From NCBI RefSeq assembly GCF_002154695.1, contig NZ_MTAV01000032.1, positions 50,488 to 114,487 of the forward strand: a stretch of 64,000 bases of DNA, in the 5' to 3' direction. Every line of letters starts with the position of its first letter. The stretch's first letter is position 1. The stretch is from Nostoc sp. T09 (GTDB lineage: Bacteria; Cyanobacteriota; Cyanobacteriia; Cyanobacteriales; Nostocaceae). The position numbers and the translations under genes are program-made. The notes below the pieces were generated by a model. That model searched no databases and was not told the DNA's origin. It worked only from the letters and a program-made list of their open reading frames with translations. This document shows positions 35,786 through 44,666 of this stretch, one piece after another.

Positions 35786-37687
35786 ATGCCAGATTTATCT
35801 TTGTTACTAGCTTGCATACAACAATGTTCCAACGTTTCAACACCTGCTAAGCACTGTCAAGAAATTCGTGTTGCTCAGACAACTCCAGCAAAATCTGATA
35901 TTGGTGATTGCGTTAGTCAACCAGAAAGCATGGAGTTAGCATTTTCACCGCCTGTTAATCAAGAGACTAGTCCAAAAGATTCGCTAACAGAGGTGCAAGG
36001 GCAAGCTGAAAATCAACCATTTTTGCAGCAAAAGAGCGATTATCACAACAATTATATCGATGCTGTTGAATCTCGCCCTTTAAACCTCGAAATGCTCCTA
36101 TCAACGGGCGGTTTTTTATTCTTGTTTGCAGTTGGGGGAATATTCTTAATCTGGAAGCGGTTCCCTGAAGCCCAGCGTCAATGGCAACTGCTTCTACAAG
36201 GGGATGTAGGTGTTTTCGGTGGTTCAGGGCTGACTTTACCCCAGGAGAAAGAGGAGTTCGATCAGCCTGTCATCCTCAAACAATCTCGTGCTTGGTCTCA
36301 TGCTATTGTCTGGAGCATAGTAGGAGTAAGCAGTTTTGCAGTCATCTGGGCTTGTAATGCCAAGATAGATGAATCTGTTCCTGTGCAAGGTAAACTCGAA
36401 CCTAAAGGTTTTGTCAAAGAGATCCAAGCACCAGTGGGCGGGGTAATTGCCAAAATTCACGTGCAAGAAGGACAAAGAGTCAAAAAAGGCGATTTATTAG
36501 TAAGCTTCGATCGCACCACCAGTCAGGCGAAATTAACTTCTCTGCAAGCAGTTCGCGCCAGCTTAAAAGCGGAAAATCAGTTTTACCTTACCCAGATGCG
36601 ATCGCTCTCAGCTAATTCTAGTCCCAAGCAGTTGCAGGAATTACCAGAATTAGCAGCGCTGACAGAAAACCGTGCAGCTTTGGTGCAGGAAAATCAACTT
36701 TTTCGTGCAGAATTAAACGAAGGACTGGGAATACGCGACTTAAATCCGCGATTTCGAGAACGCTTACTCAATAGACAATTAGAGAGAGAGACTCGGATTG
36801 AGTCAGTGCGGTTAGATAGAGAACAGTTAACTCGGCAGTTAAATCAAGTGCAAGTGCAACTGATTAATGCGAGAAGTAGTCTGACGACAAATTTGGAGAT
36901 TGCCAATAACTTAGACACTCTGGTGCAAAAGGGAGCATTTGCTCGCTTACCTTACCTAGAAAAACGACAAACAGCAGATGCTAGCCGGGCTGAGGTTAAT
37001 CGCTTAGTGCAGGAAGAAGAACGTTTAAGATTAGCCATCACCCAAGGGCAAAAGAAATTACAAAATGCGATCGCCCTTTCCAAAGAAGATTTACTCAGCA
37101 AAATCACCGATAACGAAAAGCGCATCGCCGACATTGATAGTCAACTCACCAAAGTCATTGTCGAAAATAACAAAAAAATCCAAGAACTTAACAGTCAAAT
37201 CAGCGAACTCCAGTTAAATATGAAATACCAAGAACTGCGAGCTTCAAATGATGGTATTGTTTTTGATTTAAAACCTCGGAGTCCTGGATACGTTTATAAC
37301 AGTAGTGAATCTATTCTCAAAATTGTGCCGCCAGAAAACCTAGTTGCACAAGTTTTCATCACCAACAACGATATAGGCTTTATCAAAGCCGGAATGCCTG
37401 TTGATGTTAGACTTGATTCATTTCCCTACACTGAATTTAGTGATATTCAAGGAGATTTAATCCGTGTAGGTTCCGATGCTTTACCGCCCGATCAAACCCA
37501 TCCATACTATCGTTTCCCGGCGGAAATTCGCTTAAGAAAGCAATCAATTAATATCAATGGCACAGAAGTACCTCTACAATCAGGCATGTCTTTGAGTGCT
37601 AATATTAATGTCCGCAAACGCACTGTCATGAGCATTTTTACAGACAAGTTTTTAGGTAAGGTTGAAAGTCTGAAATATACTCGTTAA
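35786..37687 (+). CDS. HlyD-family membrane fusion protein of type I secretion
   Basis: 633 residues. An unusual N-terminal extension of about 100 residues precedes a hydrophobic segment (MLLSTGGFLFLFAVGGIFLI). A second membrane span (WSIVGVSSFAVIWAC, about 172-190) follows. The periplasmic part starts with a lipoyl half IQAPVGGVIAKIHVQEGQRV, then a long coiled-coil hairpin (about 245-480), then the second half LRASNDGIVFDLKPRSPG, and a C-terminal beta barrel. It links the inner-membrane exporter to the outer-membrane channel. The gene is separated from the exporter by the 0.65-kb disrupted segment, so it may now depend on its own promoter. Confidence 0.9.
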   Translation: MPDLSLLLACIQQCSNVSTPAKHCQEIRVAQTTPAKSDIGDCVSQPESMELAFSPPVNQETSPKDSLTEVQGQAENQPFLQQKSDYHNNYIDAVESRPLNLEMLLSTGGFLFLFAVGGIFLIWKRFPEAQRQWQLLLQGDVGVFGGSGLTLPQEKEEFDQPVILKQSRAWSHAIVWSIVGVSSFAVIWACNAKIDESVPVQGKLEPKGFVKEIQAPVGGVIAKIHVQEGQRVKKGDLLVSFDRTTSQAKLTSLQAVRASLKAENQFYLTQMRSLSANSSPKQLQELPELAALTENRAALVQENQLFRAELNEGLGIRDLNPRFRERLLNRQLERETRIESVRLDREQLTRQLNQVQVQLINARSSLTTNLEIANNLDTLVQKGAFARLPYLEKRQTADASRAEVNRLVQEEERLRLAITQGQKKLQNAIALSKEDLLSKITDNEKRIADIDSQLTKVIVENNKKIQELNSQISELQLNMKYQELRASNDGIVFDLKPRSPGYVYNSSESILKIVPPENLVAQVFITNNDIGFIKAGMPVDVRLDSFPYTEFSDIQGDLIRVGSDALPPDQTHPYYRFPAEIRLRKQSININGTEVPLQSGMSLSANINVRKRTVMSIFTDKFLGKVESLKYTR

Positions 37688-38012
37688 AGCAATACAGTTC
37701 CAATCAGCCCTGTGGTTAACATCCGGAGCAGACTTGACCACAGTGTTTTTCGCTTGAGTCTGGCGTCAACCAGTAGGTGTTTGAAAACAAGAGTCAAATT
37801 TTGCGCCCCAAAAGCTTACTGCCTCTGGTTTTTATCCCTTTTGCACCTAGTTGGAGGTTGACGCAAACTCCTTAACCCTAACTAGACAAGCTTTTGAGCT
37901 TATTTTCCTCATGACACCCTTGACAATTTAATGCCCCAAAAGTTACTTTGATTGGAGGTTGACGAAACTGCACCTTGAAAACCGAATACATCGATGCTTC
38001 CAACTCTGGGCG
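37688..38012 (+). promoter_or_regulatory. Probable CRISPR leader with internal duplication
   Basis: Non-coding sequence directly upstream of the first repeat in the direction in which repeats end GATTGAAAC. Two blocks recur: GCCCCAAAAG(C)TTACT at about 37804 and 37931, each followed by TTGGAGGTTGACG (at about 37850 and 37951). It probably holds the promoter for the array, but no promoter element was assigned. Confidence 0.55.
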
Positions 38013-39277
38013 GTTCCAATTAATTAAAATCCCTATCAGGGATTGAAACTTGTCATCTCCTATGCCAGTACGAGTTACGCCGCAAGTTCCAATTAATTAA
38101 AATCCCTATCAGGGATTGAAACATTGTAGGCAATATCATGCGCCTTAGTAACTGAACGGTTCCAATTAATTAAAATCCCTATCAGGGATTGAAACTAATG
38201 GAGTGGTACGCCCAGTGGTATGGAGAATATAGGTTCCAATTAATTAAAATCCCTATCAGGGATTGAAACCTAGCTTTTCCCAAGATGAAAAAACAGACGC
38301 GATCGGTTCCAATTAATTAAAATCCCTATCAGGGATTGAAACTTGGTGAATATGTAGCAGGTAAAAAAGCAGCCAAGGTTCCAATTAATTAAAATCCCTA
38401 TCAGGGATTGAAACCGACCATCAGCAGAAATCACGCTGCCATCATCCCCGTTCCAATTAATTAAAATCCCTATCAGGGATTGAAACCTCTTTCTAGGATT
38501 CCTCTTACTAGGATACTGAGTTCCAATTAATTAAAATCCCTATCAGGGATTGAAACACATCTTTACGCAATACCGCAGCTGATAAATACGTTCCAATTAA
38601 TTAAAATCCCTATCAGGGATTGAAACGGCGCAACGAGCCGGACGTGATGCAATTCACGATGTTCCAATTAATTAAAATCCCTATCAGGGATTGAAACTCG
38701 CCTCGGCTCAAAATGAGTTAAAGCTCGCAGTTCCAATTAATTAAAATCCCTATCAGGGATTGAAACGAAATATTGGATGATAATGGCTTTCCGTAACAAG
38801 GTTCCAATTAATTAAAATCCCTATCAGGGATTGAAACATAGACCTTGTTAACAGCCTCACTCTGCTGAAGTTCCAATTAATTAAAATCCCTATCAGGGAT
38901 TGAAACCTGCAACAACAAGTTTCGGTTTGACGACCTTGAATTGCGTTCCAATTAATTAAAATCCCTATCAGGGATTGAAACATCTCAGCGCCAGTAATGG
39001 CTTCTGCAAAGTGCGACTGCCAAGTTCCAATTAATTAAAATCCCTATCAGGGATTGAAACAAAAATCATTTGCTCGGCGCGAGGGCGATCGCATTGTTCC
39101 AATTAATTAAAATCCCTATCAGGGATTGAAACGGTTATTCATATGGCGATCGCCTCTCTATTTATAGGTTCCAATTAATTAAAATCCCTATCAGGGATTG
39201 AAACCGGAGAGCGCTGCTAGGCGCGAGGATTGCCTATTAGGTTCCAATTAATTAAAATCCCTATCAGGGATTGAAAC
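38013..39277 (+). CRISPR. CRISPR array, 18 identical 37-base repeats, 17 spacers
   Basis: The repeat starts GTTCCAATTAATTAAAATCC and ends CAGGGATTGAAAC, with an internal CCCTATCAGGG palindrome. Repeat starts: 38013, 38086, 38159, 38233, 38306, 38378, 38450, 38520, 38590, 38661, 38730, 38801, 38870, 38945, 39024, 39096, 39168, 39241. All copies look identical, including the last, which shows no terminal decay. Spacers are 32-42 bases. ATTGAAAC at the 3' end is the usual crRNA tag in cyanobacterial type I-D and III arrays, so transcription is on the plus strand. No cas gene is in the window. The array ends at a group II intron fragment. Confidence 0.98.
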
Positions 39278-39278
39278 A

Positions 39279-39969
39279 GTGCGACTCGTTTTTGAGAAAA
39301 AAATACAAGTAATTGTATATAGCTCAAAGTGAGAACGACAAGGATGAAAAAAACCTTGAAAATTCCATAACTAATTCTTAGATGTAGGTGCAAACCCTAC
39401 CCTGGAAAGGAAACAGTGACTCCCAATCTACCCACGCCGAGTAGACTCGGAATTCTACAGAGCGAAGCTGGGAATAAGGGCGCAATCAGAGCCAGAAGCA
39501 GATATGGCACACTGGCGCTAAAGGGGAGATAGCATGGATAAACAAGACCTAAAAAAGCGTCTGAATCCCAAGCGGTAATCTGAATTAAAAATACCGACTT
39601 AATATTCGATTTCTCGCAACAATATTGTTTCGTTAGTTGCATTCCTTTGAGAAGAATATAGGCGAAATGGTCTGTCCTAAACTATCAAAATAATCACAGA
39701 ATTGGAACGAGTAAAAATGATGGTGGAGTCCGGGGAAAAGGTCGAAACCCCAGTAGGTAAGACGAGATACGTAAGTCTCCACATCAGGTAGGACAAACCG
39801 TAATTGGTTTGAGGCAATCAGAAGATAATTAACGGCGTAGAGTATGGTTGGGCACGTAGAAAACTACAGTGAATCATGGGATAAATTAGCGTGGAAGAAA
39901 CTCCGCAAAACAAGCTCTGTGAGGTCTAAGTTATGCTCTTGGATGAACGACTTATTTTTACTATTCTAG
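39279..39969 (+). mobile_element. Group II intron, 5' part only (ribozyme domains I-IV start)
   Basis: It begins GTGCGACTCG, matching the GUGYG 5' end of group II introns, one base after the last CRISPR repeat. It continues with structured, non-coding sequence (GTGCAAACCCTACC, GGAAAGGAAACAGTGACTCC, GTCCGGGGAAAAGGTCGAAA). About 565 bases in, the start of an intron-encoded protein appears. Candidate exon-binding sequences: EBS2 AATCCC at 39564-39569 and EBS1 TGTTTC at 39626-39631, the latter in the loop of a GCAAC/GTTGC stem. Both pair perfectly with the 12 bases preceding the intron. No domain V or 3' end was found downstream, so the element is truncated. The right limit is approximate. Confidence 0.7.
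39844..39969 (+). pseudogene. N-terminal stub of the intron-encoded reverse transcriptase/maturase
   Basis: 41 codons from ATG 39844: MVGHVENYSESWDKLAWKKL and on to a TAG. The W...W+K+ pattern resembles the first residues of intron-encoded proteins (typically a W, I/L, W, K block before LQ.RI). The next expected block is missing, so the frame leaves homology after about residue 23. The RT domain is absent. Confidence 0.45.
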
Positions 39970-40292
39970 GCAAGATAAATTTTAAATAATTAACCTTCTA
40001 ATCAAAAAACTAGAAGAATATCTTGTTATGTCTTGTAATTTAGTCTTCTAAATCAATAATTAACTTCTCATAGCTTAATGTTGGTTTCTTAGATTTGTGC
40101 TTAATATTTTTGAGAGAGTTTCTATTAATAGAAGTTATATTTACAGAAATTGTAATGACTGTATGAATAAAAGACAAACTAATTATAAAGGCTAGATGAA
40201 GTTTGTACACACTTTCGGGAAAAGACTAACTTCCTACTCTAAGCTGGACTAAGTTTAGTAGCTATACATCTCTTTTTGGAGGCGGATATTAT
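39970..40292. other. AT-rich region after the intron fragment
   Basis: No gene, and no domain V-like hairpin of a group II intron. It leads to the ribosome-binding site of the next small gene. Confidence 0.4.
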
Positions 40293-40463
40293 ATGAAGAA
40301 TGTAGCTTTTAAAGAGCTTACTCTTGCTGTTGTGGTAGTTCTTTCTCTTGTAGGTTTGATAAGCTTTTCAATCTTTGATATTAATAGTCGTTCAGCTTTT
40401 CTAGACGTTGCAAAAGTGACTATAGGTGCATTTATTGGGTATTTAATCCCTAATGGAAAATAA
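40293..40463 (+). CDS. 56-residue membrane protein
   Basis: ATG 40293 is preceded by GGAGG at 40279, a strong ribosome site, and the reading frame ends in a TAA immediately followed by a hairpin, so this is a compact real gene. The product MKNVAFKELTLAVVVVLSLV.. has one span (about 10-32). After SIFDINSRSAFLDVAKV it has a second, weaker hydrophobic stretch (TIGAFIGYLI). It resembles the small two-helix proteins found next to mobile elements and in phages, but I recognise no family. It lies between the intron fragment and the IS element. Confidence 0.75.
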   Translation: MKNVAFKELTLAVVVVLSLVGLISFSIFDINSRSAFLDVAKVTIGAFIGYLIPNGK

Positions 40464-40499
40464 ACCTCCATGATAAATTTCATAGAGGTTCATTCTTTT
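40463..40499 (+). terminator. Terminator of the small membrane protein gene
   Basis: AACCTC-C-ATGA..TCAT-A-GAGGTT followed by CATTCTTTT, starting at the stop codon. Confidence 0.65.
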
Positions 40500-40513
40500 A
40501 ACTAGTTTTTACG

Positions 40514-40551
40514 GGCTTCTGGTGCTGGACACATCAGGAGCCTTCTTTTTT
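40514..40551 (+). terminator. Rho-independent terminator
   Basis: GGCTTCTGGTG pairs with CATCAGGAGCC (two GT/CA-type mismatches), followed by TTCTTTTTT. It is a second terminator in series, of a form common behind phage-like small genes. Confidence 0.7.
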
Positions 40552-40561
40552 GATTGTAAGC

Positions 40562-41290
40562 GGCGTTGTTGCGTGAATAGGCAAAATGGTAATTTTTACC
40601 TATCGCCTATGTTCGCTCGCCACCTAGCCCAAAGATGAAGACGAAAGCCCAGTACAAAGTTAAGAATTGGAACGCTTATGATGCTGCCCTCAAGCAACGA
40701 GGCAGTATAACTTTCTGGGTGAACGAAGAGATCATCGAGCAGTGGCGCAATCAACAAAAAACTGGGAAAAAGGGGGCATCGAATTATTACAGCGATGTGG
40801 CGATGCCAGCGGCAACCCGAAGCGGGAACGCCACTATGGGAACGATTCAATCGTTGTTTCATTTAGCTGGGCGACAAGCAGAGGGGTTTTTAGAGTCGCT
40901 GTTCATGCTCATGGGGATTGAGTTAGCAGTACCGGATCACTCGACCCTATCTCGTCGTTTAAGCAAGCTGTTGGTAGAACTGCCAGTAATTCCAAAGAAG
41001 AAGGCAGTCCATGTAGTCGTAGATTCAACGCTTGGTGAAAGTCTATGGCGAAGGCGAATGGAAAGTGCGTACACATGGGGTTGGGAAAAGGCGGACATGG
41101 CGCAAATTGCATCTAGGAGTTGATGAAGAGAGTGGAGAAATTCTTGGCGCAGTTGTCACTACTAATGATGTAGCTGATTGTGAGGTGCTAACAGACATAT
41201 TGGAGCAGATAGATGCACCGATAGAGCAGGTTTCCGGTGATGATGGCTATGACACATTTGACTGTTATGACACTATTGCCGAGCGCTAAA
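40562..41290 (+). mobile_element. IS5-family (IS903-group) insertion sequence, 3'-truncated
   Basis: The left end GGCGTTGTTGCGTGAATAGG resembles IS903-group terminal repeats (GGCTTTGTTGAATAA type) and lies 73 bases before the transposase start. The right end is missing: the sequence stops inside the transposase and runs into the 3' end of the WGR gene. The element cannot move by itself. Confidence 0.75.
40635..41289 (+). pseudogene. IS5-family transposase, frameshifted and truncated
   Basis: The first frame encodes YKVKNWNAYDAALKQRGSIT, then GIELAVPDHSTLSRR, then HVVVDST, which holds the first catalytic Asp. The frame is lost near 41030 and a second frame continues KVYGEGEWKVRTHGVGKRRT, then LHLGVDEESGEI, then SGDDGYDT, which holds the second Asp. 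It ends at YDTIAER, before the final catalytic Glu region. The order matches IS903-type DDE transposases. It is non-functional because of the frameshift and the missing C-terminus. Confidence 0.85.
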
Positions 41291-42716
41291 TCAATTAATT
41301 AATTTTTTAATATCACCGTAGGCGCGGTAGAATCCACCACTAGCTGACTCGCGTATTTCTTCGACAAGATAACGTTCACCCTCTTGGCGAATATCTTTAG
41401 GAAACTGTACTTTCCAGTTGGGGTTATATCCTGGGGAGACAACCCGCACCCTGAGTTTATTCCCCTCTCGAAAGCACTCAACAATTACTCCTTGGCTTGT
41501 ATCTGTTGTGGTTTCCAAAACTGCGGAGGGTGCTGCGCCTTCTCCTGCTGGTGCTTTAATAATAGCTGCTTGCGGAATTGTACCCAGTTGGGCAGATTGA
41601 ATGGCGGCTTCACTAGTATCAATACAAGCTAGCGATCCATCGGTGGTGACAATATAAATGCGATTTTCAAAAAACTGCATAGATAAGGCTGAACCGCAAC
41701 CAGTTCCAAGTTTCCAAAGGCGTTCTCCTGAGTTGTTGAAGCAGTAAATAGAAGAACTATTGTCACCAGCAAACACATACTTCCCATCTAAAGCGGTAGC
41801 GCAGGAGTACACAGCTGCATCGCACTTGTAGACTGGGCCAGCCTCACCTTTCTTGCTAAAACAGTAAATCTTTTGGTCGCTTGCACCAGCATAAACAGCT
41901 GATGCTTCTTGCCAACCAAATAGTACACCGCCGCCAGTCTTTTGATGCCAGAGCATCCGACCGTCTTTGTTATCATACAAAGTCACGCCTTGACTATGAC
42001 CGTGATAGATACCAACTTCGTCACAACGTACCATCCAACCAGAATTACCTTGGCTTAAACGAGTCCACTGCGATTCATCATCATGATCGATGGTGGTGAC
42101 ACCACCGTTCGCATCCGAAACTGCTAATAAACCATTTTTGTATATCAAGCCAGAAAATATCAACATTTTCATCAATCTCGTAGGCAATACGTGGTAGTTT
42201 GCCTGTGAGATCATAGACGTTGCCGTTATCGCAGCCAGCAGAAATCCAGATATCATCGGCAACTAAACATTTAACCCCATCGGGCAGCTTAAACTGATTG
42301 ATAACTTTACCTTGGTGATTCAGCGCAAAAACTTGACCTGCTTGATTACCTACCCAGCAACGATCGCTGTCAACAAAAATTCCAAAGGCTGCGGAATTAG
42401 AGTTAAATTTCCAAAGCATTGGGGCTTGTTGTGCAGTAGATGTGGTACTGGTGACTGCGCGTCGTGTAACGGGACGCTTCTGGCGTACACCTATAACGGC
42501 GTGTTCATAACCTTTTGCCAGTTTTTCTTTGATCTTCTTGTTCGCGTCTGCTTTAGCTTTGTCTGGGGTGGGGTAAGTTTTAGTCTGAGTCTGCCCTGAG
42601 TCACCAATGCGACCATAGCGGATGGTTAGCTGCGTATCATTGACGATAACTTCATAAAATTTATGGGAGCTGCCGCTAGCTTCTGAAAGCTCTAAGTAGG
42701 TCTTTTCCTCAGCCAT
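41291..42716 (-). pseudogene. WGR-domain protein with PQQ-type beta propeller, single frameshift
   Basis: The 5' frame (ATG 42716) has a WGR domain (about 1-85): YLELSEASGSSHKFYEVIV, TIRYGRIGDSGQTQTKTY, DKAKADANKKIKEKLAKGY. It then has a propeller start, as far as YEIDENVDIFWLDI near 42145. There a base is missing and the minus-strand frame 41291-42262 continues YKNGLLAVSDANGG and further blades (SVYC/IYCF-type) to the C-terminus. Joined, it is a protein of about 475 residues. WGR domains occur in PARP-like and DNA-linked proteins; with a propeller this is a cyanobacterial combination of unknown role. The frameshift could be a sequencing error or a real mutation. Confidence 0.8.
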
Positions 42717-42840
42717 GATATTTTCTCGTTAAAACAAAATTTAAAAGTATAGATTCTTACTTTGTTCTAACTGCTACTTTGATCAAATGTCGAACAATGG
42801 CGATCGCTTTTAATTAACCGTCATAAGTTCTATTCATCTG

Positions 42841-43845
42841 TTACTCTGTCAGGGATGACTTAAAGCAAGGTTCACCAAACTGTGAGCCTTTACCAGAACA
42901 TTCAAATAGATGTAAACCTAGCTGCTGGGAAAGTTCTTCACAAACCTTAACCCCCCGCACACTGTTACCACGCTTATCCAAGGGGGGCGAAAATACTGCA
43001 ATTCCCATCTTATCGGGGACAACAGCCATAATTCCGCCACAAACGCCGCTTTTCGCTGGAATACCAACTTTGTAAGCCCATTCACCAGCGAAATTATACA
43101 TTCCGCAAGTGTACATAACACTCAAAATGTCTTTAATATAATTTTTCTGTACCGCTTGTTCGTGTGTAATCGGGTTGATACCTTTGTTAGCTAAAGTCGC
43201 TGCCATTACTGCCAAGTCACGACAATTTACTATTACCGCACACTGCTGGAAGTACAGATCCAAAGACTCTTCAATGTTCTGGCCAATCATGCCAAAGTTG
43301 AGCATGAGATGAGCCATAGCGCGGTTGCGATGTCCGGTGCTGCGTTCTGAGGTGAATACAGAAATATCAACAAATACATCATGACCGATATATCTTTTGA
43401 ACATCTCCAGCATTCGGTTGAGGCGTTCAGTGGGGCCAGAACCTTTGATTAAACTGGTAGTGGCGATCGCCCCGGCATTTACCATTGGATTGAGTGGTCG
43501 ATTTGATTGTTCATCAAGGATAATGGCGTTGAATGCATCTCCCGTCGGTTCCACACCAACCTTGGTCAAAACATCATCTCTTCCATGATCCTCAAGGGCC
43601 AATCCGTATGCAAATACCTTGGAAATCGACTGAATGGTAAATAGTTGCTCGAAATCCCCAACTTTGTAAATCTGGCCATCTACCGTAACAATGCAGATGC
43701 TAAACAAGTCGGGATTTACCTTTGCCAATTCTGGAATGTAGTTTGTTACTGCACCTTCTTTGAGTGACTTGTACTTGGAATACAAGTCCTGAAGAACATC
43801 TGAATAGAGCGATGGGACTGTTTCTAAATCACCTTGAGTTGCCAT
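42841..43845 (-). CDS. glsA: Glutaminase
   Basis: 334 residues of the serine-dependent, beta-lactamase-like glutaminase family. Catalytic Ser and Lys are in [17 protein letters not shown], and the substrate-binding block is [19 protein letters not shown]. Tyr and Ser blocks lie in [20 protein letters not shown] and [19 protein letters not shown]. It hydrolyses glutamine to glutamate and ammonia in the cytoplasm. Length and motifs are normal. The upstream region contains a perfect palindrome ATGACA-TT-TGTCAT at 43944 that may be an operator. No operon partner. Confidence 0.93.
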   Translation of the reverse strand: MATQGDLETVPSLYSDVLQDLYSKYKSLKEGAVTNYIPELAKVNPDLFSICIVTVDGQIYKVGDFEQLFTIQSISKVFAYGLALEDHGRDDVLTKVGVEPTGDAFNAIILDEQSNRPLNPMVNAGAIATTSLIKGSGPTERLNRMLEMFKRYIGHDVFVDISVFTSERSTGHRNRAMAHLMLNFGMIGQNIEESLDLYFQQCAVIVNCRDLAVMAATLANKGINPITHEQAVQKNYIKDILSVMYTCGMYNFAGEWAYKVGIPAKSGVCGGIMAVVPDKMGIAVFSPPLDKRGNSVRGVKVCEELSQQLGLHLFECSGKGSQFGEPCFKSSLTE

Positions 43846-44479
43846 GAGGCTTACAGCTTGTTCTATAAATCATACTTGATCAACCACTGTAAGCAGAAAT
43901 GTGATTCTATTTCCTCAATTGGCAAATTAATATACATGTACTTATGACATTTGTCATATTTCTTTTGATATATTTTATATATTTGTAAAAAATATTACAT
44001 ACTATTTTTGGGCTATAAGTTCTTAATATTTCCTTAGTAATACGGTTAATTCAGTAACTTATATAACTGTAATTTAACTGTCATCAGGTTTTCATAGCTA
44101 TTTTATATGTAGCAACAATAACTTTATGAATTATTGTTAAGGATAGGTTACTTTTAGAATAAATAAGCTGTAACTCTTGTTACAAAATACTTAAAAGTAG
44201 ACACAAAGATTTATTAAAGAAAAGATGTTTAAGTGTTTATTCGCAACATCTAAAACCTGAAGTTATTAATTTACTAATTTTTATCTAGTCTAATATCGGG
44301 TGATAAAGAAATACATACAGGGTCAATATTTGGGGCAATATTTGCAGGTAGCTGGCTCAATTTCATGCCCCGAAAATGTTAATTTTTCATAAGAAAAGTT
44401 TTACTTATCAATAAAAACGTTACATAGTTGAAATCCGCATTTGCAAAAGGTTTGAGGCTTGAAAACAGAATTTAAATTT
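43846..44479. other. Intergenic region upstream of glsA and rlpA
   Basis: AT-rich divergent promoter region. It holds the palindrome ATGACATTTGTCAT (43944-43957), 100 bases upstream of glsA. No gene was seen. Confidence 0.4.
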
Positions 44480-44645
44480 GCTAAAGTTACCAAGACTTAC
44501 GCTAAAACCCTGATCCCCAAGCTCATGGGTTCGTGTTAATCTGTTGCAGTTATGAACAAAAAGTGAAAGCGGAACGAGTTCGAGTTGTAGGGGTACTCAC
44601 TTTCCAGTGGTCAAATTCCCACGAACCGTAAAACTTCTGTTCTAC
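44480..44645 (+). promoter_or_regulatory. Candidate cyclic di-AMP (ydaO/yuaA) riboswitch in the rlpA leader
   Basis: The leader contains, in order, TGATCCCCAAGCTCATGGG, GTGTTAATC, GTAGGGGTACTCACTTTCC and CCCACGAACCGTAAAAC. These resemble parts of the ydaO consensus (..UGGGGUGAAUC.., GUAGGGnUACUC..UUCC, CCCGAAnCCGUCAGCUAAC), especially the third block. RlpA-type genes are known to follow ydaO riboswitches in cyanobacteria. The GGGGGACCCA block is not clearly seen, so the call is tentative. Confidence 0.4.
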
Positions 44646-44666
44646 AGTCGCTTTAATATCGGACGC

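Noticed and set aside
38753..38983. 76-codon frame with the repeated peptide FQSLIGILINWN
   Set aside because: It is the minus-strand reading of CRISPR repeats, not a gene.
39397..39642. 81-codon minus-strand frame inside the intron region
   Set aside because: It lies across ribozyme structure and has no family features.
39970..40292. Search for group II intron domain V and 3' end downstream of the stub
   Set aside because: No hairpin with an AGC/catalytic-triad-like stem or AY 3' end could be made out, so I call the intron truncated.
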